64,000 nucleotides of DNA from Actinokineospora terrae (lineage in GTDB: Bacteria > Actinomycetota > Actinomycetes > Mycobacteriales > Pseudonocardiaceae): the NCBI RefSeq assembly GCF_900111175.1, contig NZ_FOGI01000012.1:237629-301628 (forward strand). The letters run 5' to 3'. Position numbers and translations under genes: made by a program. Shown here in pieces: positions 1 through 9,486 of the stretch. The notes beneath the pieces are model-generated. The model did not search any database. It was not told the origin of the DNA and saw only the letters and a program-made list of their open reading frames with translations. Positions within the stretch are counted from its first letter, which is position 1; each line of letters begins with the position of its first letter.

Positions 1-3000
1 AGCAAGGTGGGCTCATCGACGCCTTCGAAGACATTCGCCCACGCGGCAAGGGAGGCGTCGTGGTCGCGGCGGGTCAACCAGGCCAGGAAGTCGCGGTACG
101 GGCGCGGCGGGGCTGCCAGTGCGCGATTCTCGTAGAGGGCGAACAGGTCTCGGACCACTAGAGGCGTCGACCAGCCGTCGAGCACTAGGTGGTGATTGGT
201 GACTACGAGCCGGTGGTCACGATCTCCGAGTCGCACCAAGGTCAGCCGGACCAGAGGCGGCCGCGTGAGGTCGAACCGGGCTCGTCGGTCGGCCTCCAGG
301 AACTCCTCGTAGGCCTCAGCGGTCAGGTCGAGCACGGTCAGCGTGGGTGTGACCTCGCCCAGGACAACCTGGGCAGGTGTCGTCGTCTCGTCGCTGAACG
401 CGGTCCGCAGCACGGGATGCCGGGCGACAAGAGCCGCTGCGGCGGCGCGGAGCCGGTCTACGTCAACGGCGCCGTCGAGGTCGACGACCAGTTGCACCGA
501 GTAGAAGTCGACCGCGTCGGCGTCGTAGTTCGCGTGGAACAGCAGACCCTGCTGCAACGGCGACAAGGGCAGCACGTCGCTCAGCCCGGGGAAGCGCTCC
601 TCCCACAGCTCGACATCCGCCTGCGACGCCTGCACCAGAGGCAGGTCGGACGGCGTGCGCCCACCCTGTCCACGGTATGAGGCGAGGGCGGTTAGCTCTG
701 CCGCCCACAGGTTGGCCAGCCGGGCAACCTCGTTCTCGTCGAACAGGCCGGCCGGGTAGCGCAACTGGATCTCTAGGCCCGCGCCATCGGGGATGACCGC
801 GTTGACCACCAGCGCCGCGGCCGCAGGTAGGCCGGGGTCAGCCGCCGGAGCGACTCCGCCGAACCCGATCCGGGCGAACCCGAGCGGGTCGTCGGCGGGC
901 GGCGCGACTCGGCCGATGTAGTTGAAGAGGATCTGCGGCTCGGGGAAGGCGTCCAGGCCGGAGTCGGTGAAGTGCCGCAGCAGGCCGTGGCCGACGCCCC
1001 GGTCGGGCAGGTCGGCGAGGTGCTGCTTGACCCGCTTGACGGTCGCGGCGAGGTCGCCGGTGGCGTCGAGGCGGACCGGGTACTGGGTGGTGAACCAGCC
1101 GACCGTGCGGGAGAGGTCCGCGCCGTCGACGACGTGCTGTTCGCGGCCGTGCGCCTCGACGGTGATCAACGTCGAGAGCTCCCCGGTCCCGCGCCACGCC
1201 GCCACGGCCCGCCCGAAGGCGGCCATCAGGACCTCGCCCGGGCCGGTGTGGAACGCGGCGGGAACGGTGGTGAGCAGGGCATCCGTGGCCGCGACCGGTA
1301 GCGACGCGGTGACCTCGCGGACGGTCTCCCTGGTGTCGACCGCCAGGTCGAGCCTGCGGACACCCAGGACCGGGTCCGGGCCGTCCACGATCGCCCGCCA
1401 CAGCGGCAGCTCGGCGCGCCGCGCGTCGGCGACGGCCGGGAGCCGGTCGGCCCAGGCGCGGAACGAGGTGACCACTGGCGGCAGGTCCTCGCCGCGCAGC
1501 GCGGCAGCGAGGTCGTCGGCGAGGATCCGGCAGGAGTAGCCGTCGGTCGCCACGTGGTGGCAGGTCAGCAACGCGAACCCGGGGTCGAACCAGGTCAGCT
1601 GGGCCAGCAGGCCGCCCGCGCGGTCGAGGCGGGCGACGGCGGCGGCGTGCTCGCGGCGCAGCAGGTCGGGGTCGTCGGCGCGCTCGACCCGGTGGACCAG
1701 CGGCTCGGCGTCCACCGAGCCGACCGGGGCGACGGTCAGCTCGTGGTCGTCCCCGAGGACCGATCGGGCCCGCAGCATGTCGTGGTGGTCCAGCAGCGTC
1801 TGGAGCGCGCCGACCACGGTGGACCGGGTGGCGCCCGCCGGGACCGGGACCAGCACGGCCTGGGAGAAGCGCTCGAACGGCCCGCCCCTGGCCAGGAAGG
1901 TGCGCATGATCGGGGTCGGGTTGACCGCACCCGCGCCGTCAGCCGCCGCCGGCTGGGGCGGCTCGGTCTGGTCGGCGGCCTGGTCGATGGCGGCGGCCAA
2001 CTCGGCGACCGTGCGCAGCTCGAAGACCTGGCGGGGTGAGAGCACGACGCCTGCGGCCCGGGCGCGGCCGACGAGCTGGATGGAGATGATGCTGTCGCCG
2101 CCCAGTTCGAAGAACGACTGGTCGACGCCAACGGTGTCCCGGCCGAGGACCTGCGCGAACAGGTCGGCCAGCAGGCGCTCGGTGTCGGTGGACGCGGATC
2201 GGCCCGTGTCCGTGCCGAAGTCCAGCGGCGGCAGCGCGCGCCGGTCGAGCTTTCCGTTACCGGTCAACGGGAGCGCGTCGAGCACTACGAACCCGGCGGG
2301 CAGCATGTGCTCAGGTAGCCGTGCCCGCAGGTGTTCACGGATCGCGTCGATGTGAGAGGTGCCGACGACGTAAGCGGCCAGGTGCGCGCCGGACGGACCG
2401 TCAGTGCGGGCGACAACGGCGGCGTGGGTCACGCCGGGCGCGGTAGCGAGAACGGCCTCGGTCTCGCCTACCTCGATGCGGAAGCCGCGGATCTTGACCT
2501 GGTCGTCAGCGCGACCCAGGTACTCCAGCTCACCGGACTCGGTCCAGCGAGCCAGGTCGCCGCTGCGGTAGAGCCTGCTTCCCGGTGCGCTGAACGGGTC
2601 CGCCACGAACCTGGACGCGGTAAGCGCGGGCTGGCCCAGGTAACCGCGAGCGAGTTGCCCACCACCGACATACATCTCCCCCGGTACACCTACCGGCACT
2701 GGCGCAAGCGAACTGTCGAGGACATGCACGGTCAGACCAGGTAGCCCGAGGCCGATAACGCTGCCTGCGGCGGTTGAGTCCAACTCGCGGAAGGTGACGT
2801 GCACGGTCGTCTCGGTGATGCCGTACATGTTGACCAGGCGCGTCCCGGGCCAGCCCGCGAGTCGGGTCGGGTCGAGCGCCTCACCGCCGAAGATGACCAC
2901 GCGCGGCGCGAAGCCCCGGCGCTCGACCGCCGCCAGCTGGTAGAACGCGGACGGGGTCTGGTTGAGGACGGTGACGCCGTGCGCGACGAGCAGGTCGCGG

Positions 3001-4952
3001 AAGTCCTCCGGGGAGCGGCTGACCTCGTGCGGGACCACGACCAGCGTGCCGCCGGTCACCAGCGGACCCCACAGCTCCCACACCGAGAAGTCGAACGCGA
3101 ACGAGTGGAACAGCGTCCACACGTCGTCCGGGCCGAAGCCGAACCGCGGCTGGGCGGCGGACAGCAGCGTGACCACGTCCCGGTGGGTGACCACGACGCC
3201 CTTCGGCGCACCGGTCGACCCCGAGGTGTAGATGACGTACGCGGTGTTGTCCGGGGTGATGCCGCTCGTCACCGCGGGCGCGTCGGGCTGTGTCGGGTGC
3301 AGGACCGGTAGGTCCACGTCGAGGTCGAGGGTGGTGATCACCGCGACCGGGGCGGCATCGGCGAGCGTGGCTCGGATGCGCTCGTCCGGGTAGCCGGGGT
3401 CGATCGGCAGGTATCCCGCGCCTGCTTTCACCACGGCGAGCGCGGCGACGGCAAGGTCAGCGGAGCGCGGTAGGAGAACCGCGACGAGGTCTTCAGGTGA
3501 GACCGTTAGCCGTGCCGCGAGGGCATTGGCTCGGGCGTCGAGTTCGGCGTAGGTGAGGGTGTCGTCCTGGAACTTGACGGCGGGCGCGTCCGGCGTGCGG
3601 GCTACCTGCGCGGCGAAGAGGTCGACGAGCGTGGACTCTGGCGTCTCCACGGCGGGGATCGCGGGAACCGGTTCGACGGCGACCCGGCCCAGAGCGGCGA
3701 CGCGCGCGGTCGGGCGGGCGACGATCTCGGCGAGCAGGTCGCGCAGTCTGCCGAGCAAGCCCTCGGGGTCGGTCACGAGGTCGGGCCGGTACTTGAGGGT
3801 GAACTCGAGCGTGTCGCCGCCGGGCATCACCATCAGCGTGAGCGGGTAGTGCGTGGAGATCGGGCGGCTGGTCGAGGTGACCCGCAGCCCGGTCGAGGCG
3901 ACGGCGGCGTCGATGGCGCCGGTGTCGAACGGGAACGACTCGAACACCACCAGGCTGTCGAACAGCTCGCCGACCCCGGAGCCGATGGCGCGCTGGACCT
4001 CGGCGAGGCCGACGTGCTGGTGGTCGAGCAGCTCGGCCTGCTCGTCCTGGACGCGGGCGAGCAGGGCGGTCACGGTCTCCGCCGGGTTCAGCCGCAGCCG
4101 CACGGGGATGGTGTTGATGAACAGGCCCACCATGGACTCGACGCCGGGCAGGTCGGCAGGCCTACCGGCGACGGTGGCACCGAAGATGACGTCGTCGCGG
4201 CCGGTCAACCTGCTCGCGAGGATTCCCCACGCTGCCTGGACTACAGTGTTGGTCGTGACCCCTTGCGCTCGTGCGAACGCGGTAAGGCCGGGGATGTCGA
4301 GGACCACTTCACTCGGCAGGACGGCGTCAGCGTTGACGGCGGCCGGTACGAGCAAGGTGGACGTGTCGACATCGCCGAGTGCGTTCTTCCACGCGGCGAG
4401 TGACTCTGCCTTGTCCCGGTTGGCCAGCCACGCCAGGTGGTCGCGGAACGGACGCGCCTCGGGCAGGGTCTCCCCCGCGTAGAGGGCGAACAGGTCGCGC
4501 ATCAGCAGCGGTGTGGACCAGCCGTCCATCACCAGGTGGTGGTTGGTCAGCACGAGCCGGTGCCGGTCGGCGGCGAACCGCAGCAGCATCACGCGGATGA
4601 GCGGCGGCTGGTCGAGATCGAACCGGGTAGCGCGGTCGGTCGCGAGCAGCTCATCCGCACGATGCTCGCCGTCAGCGCCAGTTAGGTTTACCTCGACCCA
4701 CGGCACCTCGACCTCGGCTAGGACTACCTGGATCGGGTCGCCGACATCGCGCACGAACGCGCTGCGCAACGCCGAGTGCCTCTTGGTCAGCCCATGCACC
4801 GCGGCCCGCATCCGCGCCGCGTCGAGTGGACCGCCGAGGTCCAGCACCAACTGGGCGAGGTAGACGTCCTGCGTCGACTCGTCCACAGTGGAGTGGAAGA
4901 GCATCCCCGATTGCAGCGGGGACAGCGGGAGGATGTCCTCGATCGAGCTCAC
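1..4952 (-). CDS. NRPS, C-A(Thr)-PCP-E-C..., 3' end outside window
   Basis: About 1,650 residues of a non-ribosomal peptide synthetase are visible, and the frame is still open at the window edge. In order I see a condensation domain (LPLSPLQ near residue 10, HHLVMDGWS near 136), an adenylation domain (about 420-890), a carrier domain with the phosphopantetheine Ser in GGDSI (about 951), an epimerisation-type domain (HHVATDG near 1133) and a second condensation domain (LSPLQQGLLFHA near 1460, HHLVLDGWS near 1595) cut by the edge. My reading of the A pocket is D-F-W-N-I-G-M-V-H, the classical threonine code, so the module should load and epimerise Thr. The GTG start overlaps the TGA of the upstream NRPS (GTGA). 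That upstream protein ends in an E domain, so the first C domain here should accept a D-configured donor. Siderophore assembly is inferred from the operon. Confidence 0.93.
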   Translation of the reverse strand, partial: MSSIEDILPLSPLQSGMLFHSTVDESTQDVYLAQLVLDLGGPLDAARMRAAVHGLTKRHSALRSAFVRDVGDPIQVVLAEVEVPWVEVNLTGADGEHRADELLATDRATRFDLDQPPLIRVMLLRFAADRHRLVLTNHHLVMDGWSTPLLMRDLFALYAGETLPEARPFRDHLAWLANRDKAESLAAWKNALGDVDTSTLLVPAAVNADAVLPSEVVLDIPGLTAFARAQGVTTNTVVQAAWGILASRLTGRDDVIFGATVAGRPADLPGVESMVGLFINTIPVRLRLNPAETVTALLARVQDEQAELLDHQHVGLAEVQRAIGSGVGELFDSLVVFESFPFDTGAIDAAVASTGLRVTSTSRPISTHYPLTLMVMPGGDTLEFTLKYRPDLVTDPEGLLGRLRDLLAEIVARPTARVAALGRVAVEPVPAIPAVETPESTLVDLFAAQVARTPDAPAVKFQDDTLTYAELDARANALAARLTVSPEDLVAVLLPRSADLAVAALAVVKAGAGYLPIDPGYPDERIRATLADAAPVAVITTLDLDVDLPVLHPTQPDAPAVTSGITPDNTAYVIYTSGSTGAPKGVVVTHRDVVTLLSAAQPRFGFGPDDVWTLFHSFAFDFSVWELWGPLVTGGTLVVVPHEVSRSPEDFRDLLVAHGVTVLNQTPSAFYQLAAVERRGFAPRVVIFGGEALDPTRLAGWPGTRLVNMYGITETTVHVTFRELDSTAAGSVIGLGLPGLTVHVLDSSLAPVPVGVPGEMYVGGGQLARGYLGQPALTASRFVADPFSAPGSRLYRSGDLARWTESGELEYLGRADDQVKIRGFRIEVGETEAVLATAPGVTHAAVVARTDGPSGAHLAAYVVGTSHIDAIREHLRARLPEHMLPAGFVVLDALPLTGNGKLDRRALPPLDFGTDTGRSASTDTERLLADLFAQVLGRDTVGVDQSFFELGGDSIISIQLVGRARAAGVVLSPRQVFELRTVAELAAAIDQAADQTEPPQPAAADGAGAVNPTPIMRTFLARGGPFERFSQAVLVPVPAGATRSTVVGALQTLLDHHDMLRARSVLGDDHELTVAPVGSVDAEPLVHRVERADDPDLLRREHAAAVARLDRAGGLLAQLTWFDPGFALLTCHHVATDGYSCRILADDLAAALRGEDLPPVVTSFRAWADRLPAVADARRAELPLWRAIVDGPDPVLGVRRLDLAVDTRETVREVTASLPVAATDALLTTVPAAFHTGPGEVLMAAFGRAVAAWRGTGELSTLITVEAHGREQHVVDGADLSRTVGWFTTQYPVRLDATGDLAATVKRVKQHLADLPDRGVGHGLLRHFTDSGLDAFPEPQILFNYIGRVAPPADDPLGFARIGFGGVAPAADPGLPAAAALVVNAVIPDGAGLEIQLRYPAGLFDENEVARLANLWAAELTALASYRGQGGRTPSDLPLVQASQADVELWEERFPGLSDVLPLSPLQQGLLFHANYDADAVDFYSVQLVVDLDGAVDVDRLRAAAAALVARHPVLRTAFSDETTTPAQVVLGEVTPTLTVLDLTAEAYEEFLEADRRARFDLTRPPLVRLTLVRLGDRDHRLVVTNHHLVLDGWSTPLVVRDLFALYENRALAAPPRPYRDFLAWLTRRDHDASLAAWANVFEGVDEPTL

Positions 4953-7900
4953 GAACGCTTCCACCTTGCCTCTAGGGCGTCGAGCTGCCCCTGGTTCAAC
5001 GACACCAAGCCGACATCGGACGGGGTCCGGCCACCGGCGCCCGGTCCCTTCGCGTGTGTGACCAGCGCCTTGAGCGCGGCGATCCAACGCTCGGCCAGAG
5101 CGGCCACCTGCTCGGCGGTGAACAACTCGGCCGCGTACATCCAGTGCGCGGTCAGCGTGGGGCCGTCTTCAGTGACGGCGTTGACCACAAGACCAGCCGG
5201 TAGCGCCATGTCGTCCGCGTAAGCGGCACCGATGCCGCCTGGGGCAAGAGTCCAATCCTGGTCGGATGACTCAAACCGGCCCAGGTAGTTGAAGCCCAGC
5301 TGCGGGTGCACGTCGAGTTCGGGGTGCAGGTGGCGCAAGATGCCGTAGCCGATGCCGTGGTCCGGTAGCGACCGCAGGTGCTCCTTGACCCGCTTCACCG
5401 CCGCACCGGCCGCGGCACCCCCGGCGAACGCCTGCGTGACGTCGATACCGGTCAGGTCGAGTCGTGCGGGGTGCTGACTGGTGAACCACCCGAGTGTGCG
5501 CGACAGGTCCGCGCCCGGCACCACCTGCTCCTCGCGGCCGTGGCCTTCGCGCAGCACCAGGGTCGAGCGCTGCCCGGACCAGTCGGCGACAGCCAGACCG
5601 AACGCGGCCAACAGCACGTCGTCGACCCCGGCGAAGAACGCGGCGGGTACCTCGGTCAGCACGGCCTCGGTCGACGCGGAGTCCAGCGTCACCGTGTGGG
5701 TGCGGACCGTGGACCAGGTGTCGATGGCCGCGTCCGGCCGGCGCGCCCCGAGGGCCGCGTTCGGCCCGTCGAGCACCGACCGCCACAGCGGGACCTCACC
5801 CGAGCGGGCCTCGGCGGCGTCGACCAGGCCACGCGACCAGGTGCGGAACGAGGTGCGCACCGGCGGGAGCTGCCCGGACCGCCACGCCGCGCCCAGGTCC
5901 TCGGCGAACACCCGCAGCGACACGCCGTCGACCACCAGGTGGTGCGCCACGACCAGCACGCGGCGCGGGAACCACACCACGCGCAGCACCACACCGTCCA
6001 CAAGCGACAGTTCGGCGGCCGCGCGCTCCAGCTCCTCGTCGAGCCCACCCTCGGCCCGCCGCACCACGGCCGCCGCCGAGACCGCGCCGACCGGCCGGAA
6101 CCGCAGGTCGGGGTCGGTGATGGCGCGCAGCGAGTCGTGCCGGTCCACCAGGACCCGCACGGCCCGTTCGAGCCGCTGCCGGTCCAGGTCGGGACCGTCG
6201 AGCACCAGCCACATGCGGTGCCGGTCGCCGATCGGGCCGCGGTCGCGGAAGGTCCGCATGATCGGGGTCGGCTCGACCACGCCGGTGCCGTCGTCGACGA
6301 CAACCGCCTGCTCCCGGGGCTCGACCTCGGCCGCGGCGGCGAGCTTGGCGACGGTGCGGTGCGCGAACACGTCCCGCGGGGTGATCTTCAGGCCTGCCTG
6401 GCGGGCGCGGCGCACCAGCCGGATGGAGACGATGCTGTCGCCGCCGAGCTCGAAGAACGAGTCGTCGACCCCGACCGCGTCGTGGCCGAGCACCTCGGCG
6501 AACAGCTCGACCAGCGTGCGCTCGACCTCGTTGGCGGGCAGACGGGACTCGGTCGCGGCCACCTGCGGCGCGGGTAGCGCACGCCGGTCGACCTTGCCTG
6601 ACGGAGACAGCGGCAACGCGTCCAGGACCGTGATCGTGGCCGGGACCATGTGCTCGGGCAGTTCGGCGGCGATGAACTCGCGCACTGACGCCGGATCAGC
6701 GGATCCCACGACATACCCGGCCAGGTTGCGCTCGCGCACGGTCACCACGGCCTGGTTGACCTCCGGGTGCCGCAGCAGCGTTGCCTCTACCTCGCCGAGT
6801 TCGACCCGGAAGCCGCGGATCTTGACCTGGTCGTCTACGCGGCCGAGGAACTGCAGTGCCCCGGACGAGAGTCGCCGTACGCGGTCGCCGGTGCGGTAGA
6901 GACGAGCCCCGGGCGCGCCCCACGGGTCGGCCACGAACCTGGACGCGGTCAAACCGGGCCTGCCCAGGTAACCGCGCGCGACCTGGATACCGCCGACGTA
7001 GAGCTCACCGACGACTCCCACTGGGACCGGCCGCAGCCGTGCGTCGAGCACGACGCAGGTGGCGTTCTCCACCGGCGACCCGATCGGAACGGCCCCCTCG
7101 GCGACCGGCGCGACGACGTCGTGCAGCAGGCAGCCGACGGTGGTCTCGGTCGGGCCGTACTCGTTGATCACATCGACGTCGGCGGGCGCGGTCCAGCCCG
7201 CCAGTGCCGCCCCGTGCAGCGCCTCTCCGGCGATCACCAGGGTGCCGCGCTCGGCGAGCCGCACCGAGGCCAGCAGCGGCAGGTGGCTCGGGGTGATCTT
7301 GAGGAAGGTCGCGGTGCCCACGGCCTCGGCGATGGCGTCCGGCGAGTCCGCGCACAGTTCCACGGCCCCACCGGCCACCAGCGTGCCCAGCAGCGGGGTC
7401 ACCGTGAAGTCGAAGGAGATCGACGAGTGCAGCAGCGTGTGCCCGGTAAGACCCTTGAACCGGCGCAGCGACCACGCGAGGTGGTTGCTCAACGCGCGGT
7501 GGGAGACAACGACCCCCTTGGGCTTACCGGTCGAACCAGAGGTGTAGATGACGTAGGCGGCGTGATCGGGGTCTAACGGCAGGATGCGGTCGGTATCGCT
7601 GATGGGCGCCGCGGACTCACCGGACAGGTCGAGGGTGTCGAGCAAGAGGCGACCAGGGCCCGCGGGCAACGCGTCGGTGACGGTCAGCACGAGGCCGGGC
7701 GCGGAGTCCTCCAGCATGAGCCGGACACGGTCAGCGGGGTACTCGGGGTCGACCGGCACGTAGGCCGCGCCCGCCTTCGCCACCGCGAGCACGGCGACGA
7801 CCATGGCCACCGAGCGCGGGATGGACAGCGCGACGGTGCTCTCGGGGCCGATGCCGCGCGCGATCAGGACGCGGGCGAGGCGGTTCGAGCGCTCGTCGAG

Positions 7901-9406
7901 GTCGCGGTAGGTGATCTGCTCGCCGCCCGCCAGCACCGCGAGGACGCCGGGGGTCAGCGCGGCCCGCGCGGTGAACCAGTCCGGCAGCAGCGTGGTCGTG
8001 GCCGGGACGGCGGTGGCGTTCCAGTCCGGCTCGGTGCCGTCGTGCAGGTCGATGTCGCCGACCGGGACGTCCGGTGTGGACAGTGCGCTGTCGAGCAGCC
8101 GGTCCAGGTGGGCAAGTAGGCCCGCGACGAGTTCGACGGCACCGGCGGCCGCGGGGTGGTTGGCCTCGATGGTTATGTCGTCGCCGTCAGTCTCAACGGC
8201 GAGCGTCAGGTCGAACCGGGCGTCATCGCTGGGTACGTGCCTACGGGCCGCGCGCAGTCCGGCGGCGCGGAACGGCTCTAGAACGGGGGTCCGCAGCGAC
8301 AGCACGACGTTGAACAGGCTGGCGCCGCCGCGAGTCCGGTCAGGGTCAACGGCGCGGGCAACGTCATCGAGGTCCGCGTCCTGGTGGGCGTACCCGGCGA
8401 GGCAGACCCGCCGGGCTTGCGCGACCAGCGAGGTGAAGGTGTCGGCAGCGTCAACGCGCATGCGCAGCGCGATGGTGTTGCCGAGGTATCCGATGACCGC
8501 GTCGCCGCCGTCGATGTCGCGGTTGACCACAGGGGCGCCGATCAGCAGATCGTCGGCACCGGTGTAGCGGTGCAGCAACGCCGATGTGGCGGCCAGCAAC
8601 ACCATGAACGTGGACGCGCCCTCGCGGCGAGCCAACTCGCGGACTCGCCCGGCGGCACCGGGGATAAGAGGCCTGGACTGGTCGTGACCGCCCGCGCTGG
8701 GGCCCGCGGCGCTGAGGATCGGTAGCTCGACCAGGTCCGGCAGCGGTGACAGCGCCTCGACCCAGTGGTCGACGGCCGCGGCGGGGGCGGTTGGGGCGAT
8801 CTCGGTGAACTGGCGGGCGGGTGGCAGGGCGCCGCGCCGGTAGGCGGTCATCAGCTCGCCGAAGAACACCGCGGAGGTGCCGTCGTCCCAGGCGATGTGG
8901 TGCGCGACGACGACCACGGTGAGCGCGTCCGGCGCGGTCGCGACGGTCCTGACCCGCAGCGGCGAGTCCACCGCGAGGTCGAACGCCTTCGCCGACAGCG
9001 ACCGGCACAGCTCGTCGACCCGGGCGGGGTCGCTCACGTCGTGGTGGTCGAGCGCGGGCGGCAACTCGGCGTGCACGACCTGGGTGACCTCACCGTCGGC
9101 ACCCATGCGGTAGGTGGTGCGCAGGATGTCGTGCCGCGCCACCACGTCCCGCACCACCGCGTGCAGCCGCTCGGGGTCGACCGCCCCCACCAGGTCGAGC
9201 GCGATGCGGATGTTGTAGCCGACCGAGGCGGGGTCCAACTGCTGCAGCGACCACATCCGGCGCTGACCGGGCGAGAGCGGGTGCTCGCCGCCGGACCCGA
9301 CCGCGGCCGCGGTGGGCGTCTCGGCGAGGCCCCGTTCGGCCAGCCGCCTGCGCAGCAGGTCACGGCGCAGGGCGGCGCGGTCGGGGCTGGGGGGCTCGGT
9401 GCTCAC
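4949..9406 (-). CDS. NRPS, C-A-PCP-E (Asn/Asp-like pocket)
   Basis: This is a 1,485-residue single-module synthetase. A short basic N-terminal stretch is followed by a condensation domain (HHIAWDDG near residue 167), an adenylation domain with YTSGSTGKPKG near 619, a carrier domain (FFELGGDSI, Ser near 986) and an epimerisation domain (HHLVVDG near 1153). The pocket reads D-F-T-K-V-A-E-V-G. That is nearest to the published Asn (DLTKLGEVG) and Asp (DLTKVGHIG) codes, so an Asn/Asp-type residue delivered as the D-isomer is my inference. The GTG at 9406 was chosen because AGAGG lies about ten bases upstream and no N-terminal domain is lost. It follows the AMP ligase after 80 bp and overlaps the next NRPS by four bases. 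In the C domain the second Gly of HHxxxDG is Asp, a tolerated variant. Confidence 0.93.
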   Translation of the reverse strand: MSTEPPSPDRAALRRDLLRRRLAERGLAETPTAAAVGSGGEHPLSPGQRRMWSLQQLDPASVGYNIRIALDLVGAVDPERLHAVVRDVVARHDILRTTYRMGADGEVTQVVHAELPPALDHHDVSDPARVDELCRSLSAKAFDLAVDSPLRVRTVATAPDALTVVVVAHHIAWDDGTSAVFFGELMTAYRRGALPPARQFTEIAPTAPAAAVDHWVEALSPLPDLVELPILSAAGPSAGGHDQSRPLIPGAAGRVRELARREGASTFMVLLAATSALLHRYTGADDLLIGAPVVNRDIDGGDAVIGYLGNTIALRMRVDAADTFTSLVAQARRVCLAGYAHQDADLDDVARAVDPDRTRGGASLFNVVLSLRTPVLEPFRAAGLRAARRHVPSDDARFDLTLAVETDGDDITIEANHPAAAGAVELVAGLLAHLDRLLDSALSTPDVPVGDIDLHDGTEPDWNATAVPATTTLLPDWFTARAALTPGVLAVLAGGEQITYRDLDERSNRLARVLIARGIGPESTVALSIPRSVAMVVAVLAVAKAGAAYVPVDPEYPADRVRLMLEDSAPGLVLTVTDALPAGPGRLLLDTLDLSGESAAPISDTDRILPLDPDHAAYVIYTSGSTGKPKGVVVSHRALSNHLAWSLRRFKGLTGHTLLHSSISFDFTVTPLLGTLVAGGAVELCADSPDAIAEAVGTATFLKITPSHLPLLASVRLAERGTLVIAGEALHGAALAGWTAPADVDVINEYGPTETTVGCLLHDVVAPVAEGAVPIGSPVENATCVVLDARLRPVPVGVVGELYVGGIQVARGYLGRPGLTASRFVADPWGAPGARLYRTGDRVRRLSSGALQFLGRVDDQVKIRGFRVELGEVEATLLRHPEVNQAVVTVRERNLAGYVVGSADPASVREFIAAELPEHMVPATITVLDALPLSPSGKVDRRALPAPQVAATESRLPANEVERTLVELFAEVLGHDAVGVDDSFFELGGDSIVSIRLVRRARQAGLKITPRDVFAHRTVAKLAAAAEVEPREQAVVVDDGTGVVEPTPIMRTFRDRGPIGDRHRMWLVLDGPDLDRQRLERAVRVLVDRHDSLRAITDPDLRFRPVGAVSAAAVVRRAEGGLDEELERAAAELSLVDGVVLRVVWFPRRVLVVAHHLVVDGVSLRVFAEDLGAAWRSGQLPPVRTSFRTWSRGLVDAAEARSGEVPLWRSVLDGPNAALGARRPDAAIDTWSTVRTHTVTLDSASTEAVLTEVPAAFFAGVDDVLLAAFGLAVADWSGQRSTLVLREGHGREEQVVPGADLSRTLGWFTSQHPARLDLTGIDVTQAFAGGAAAGAAVKRVKEHLRSLPDHGIGYGILRHLHPELDVHPQLGFNYLGRFESSDQDWTLAPGGIGAAYADDMALPAGLVVNAVTEDGPTLTAHWMYAAELFTAEQVAALAERWIAALKALVTHAKGPGAGGRTPSDVGLVSLNQGQLDALEARWKRS

Positions 9407-9486
9407 GGACGGGTGCCTCTCGTGGTCGGGTCGGGCTGGTCCGCGCTGGTGGTGGGGGGCACGGGAATCGGGGTCACGGGTCGGGG

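Noticed and set aside
4681..4699. GTTAGGTTTACCTCGAC resembles half of an iron box
   Set aside because: It lies deep inside an NRPS coding region, has poor symmetry, and no promoter is expected there.
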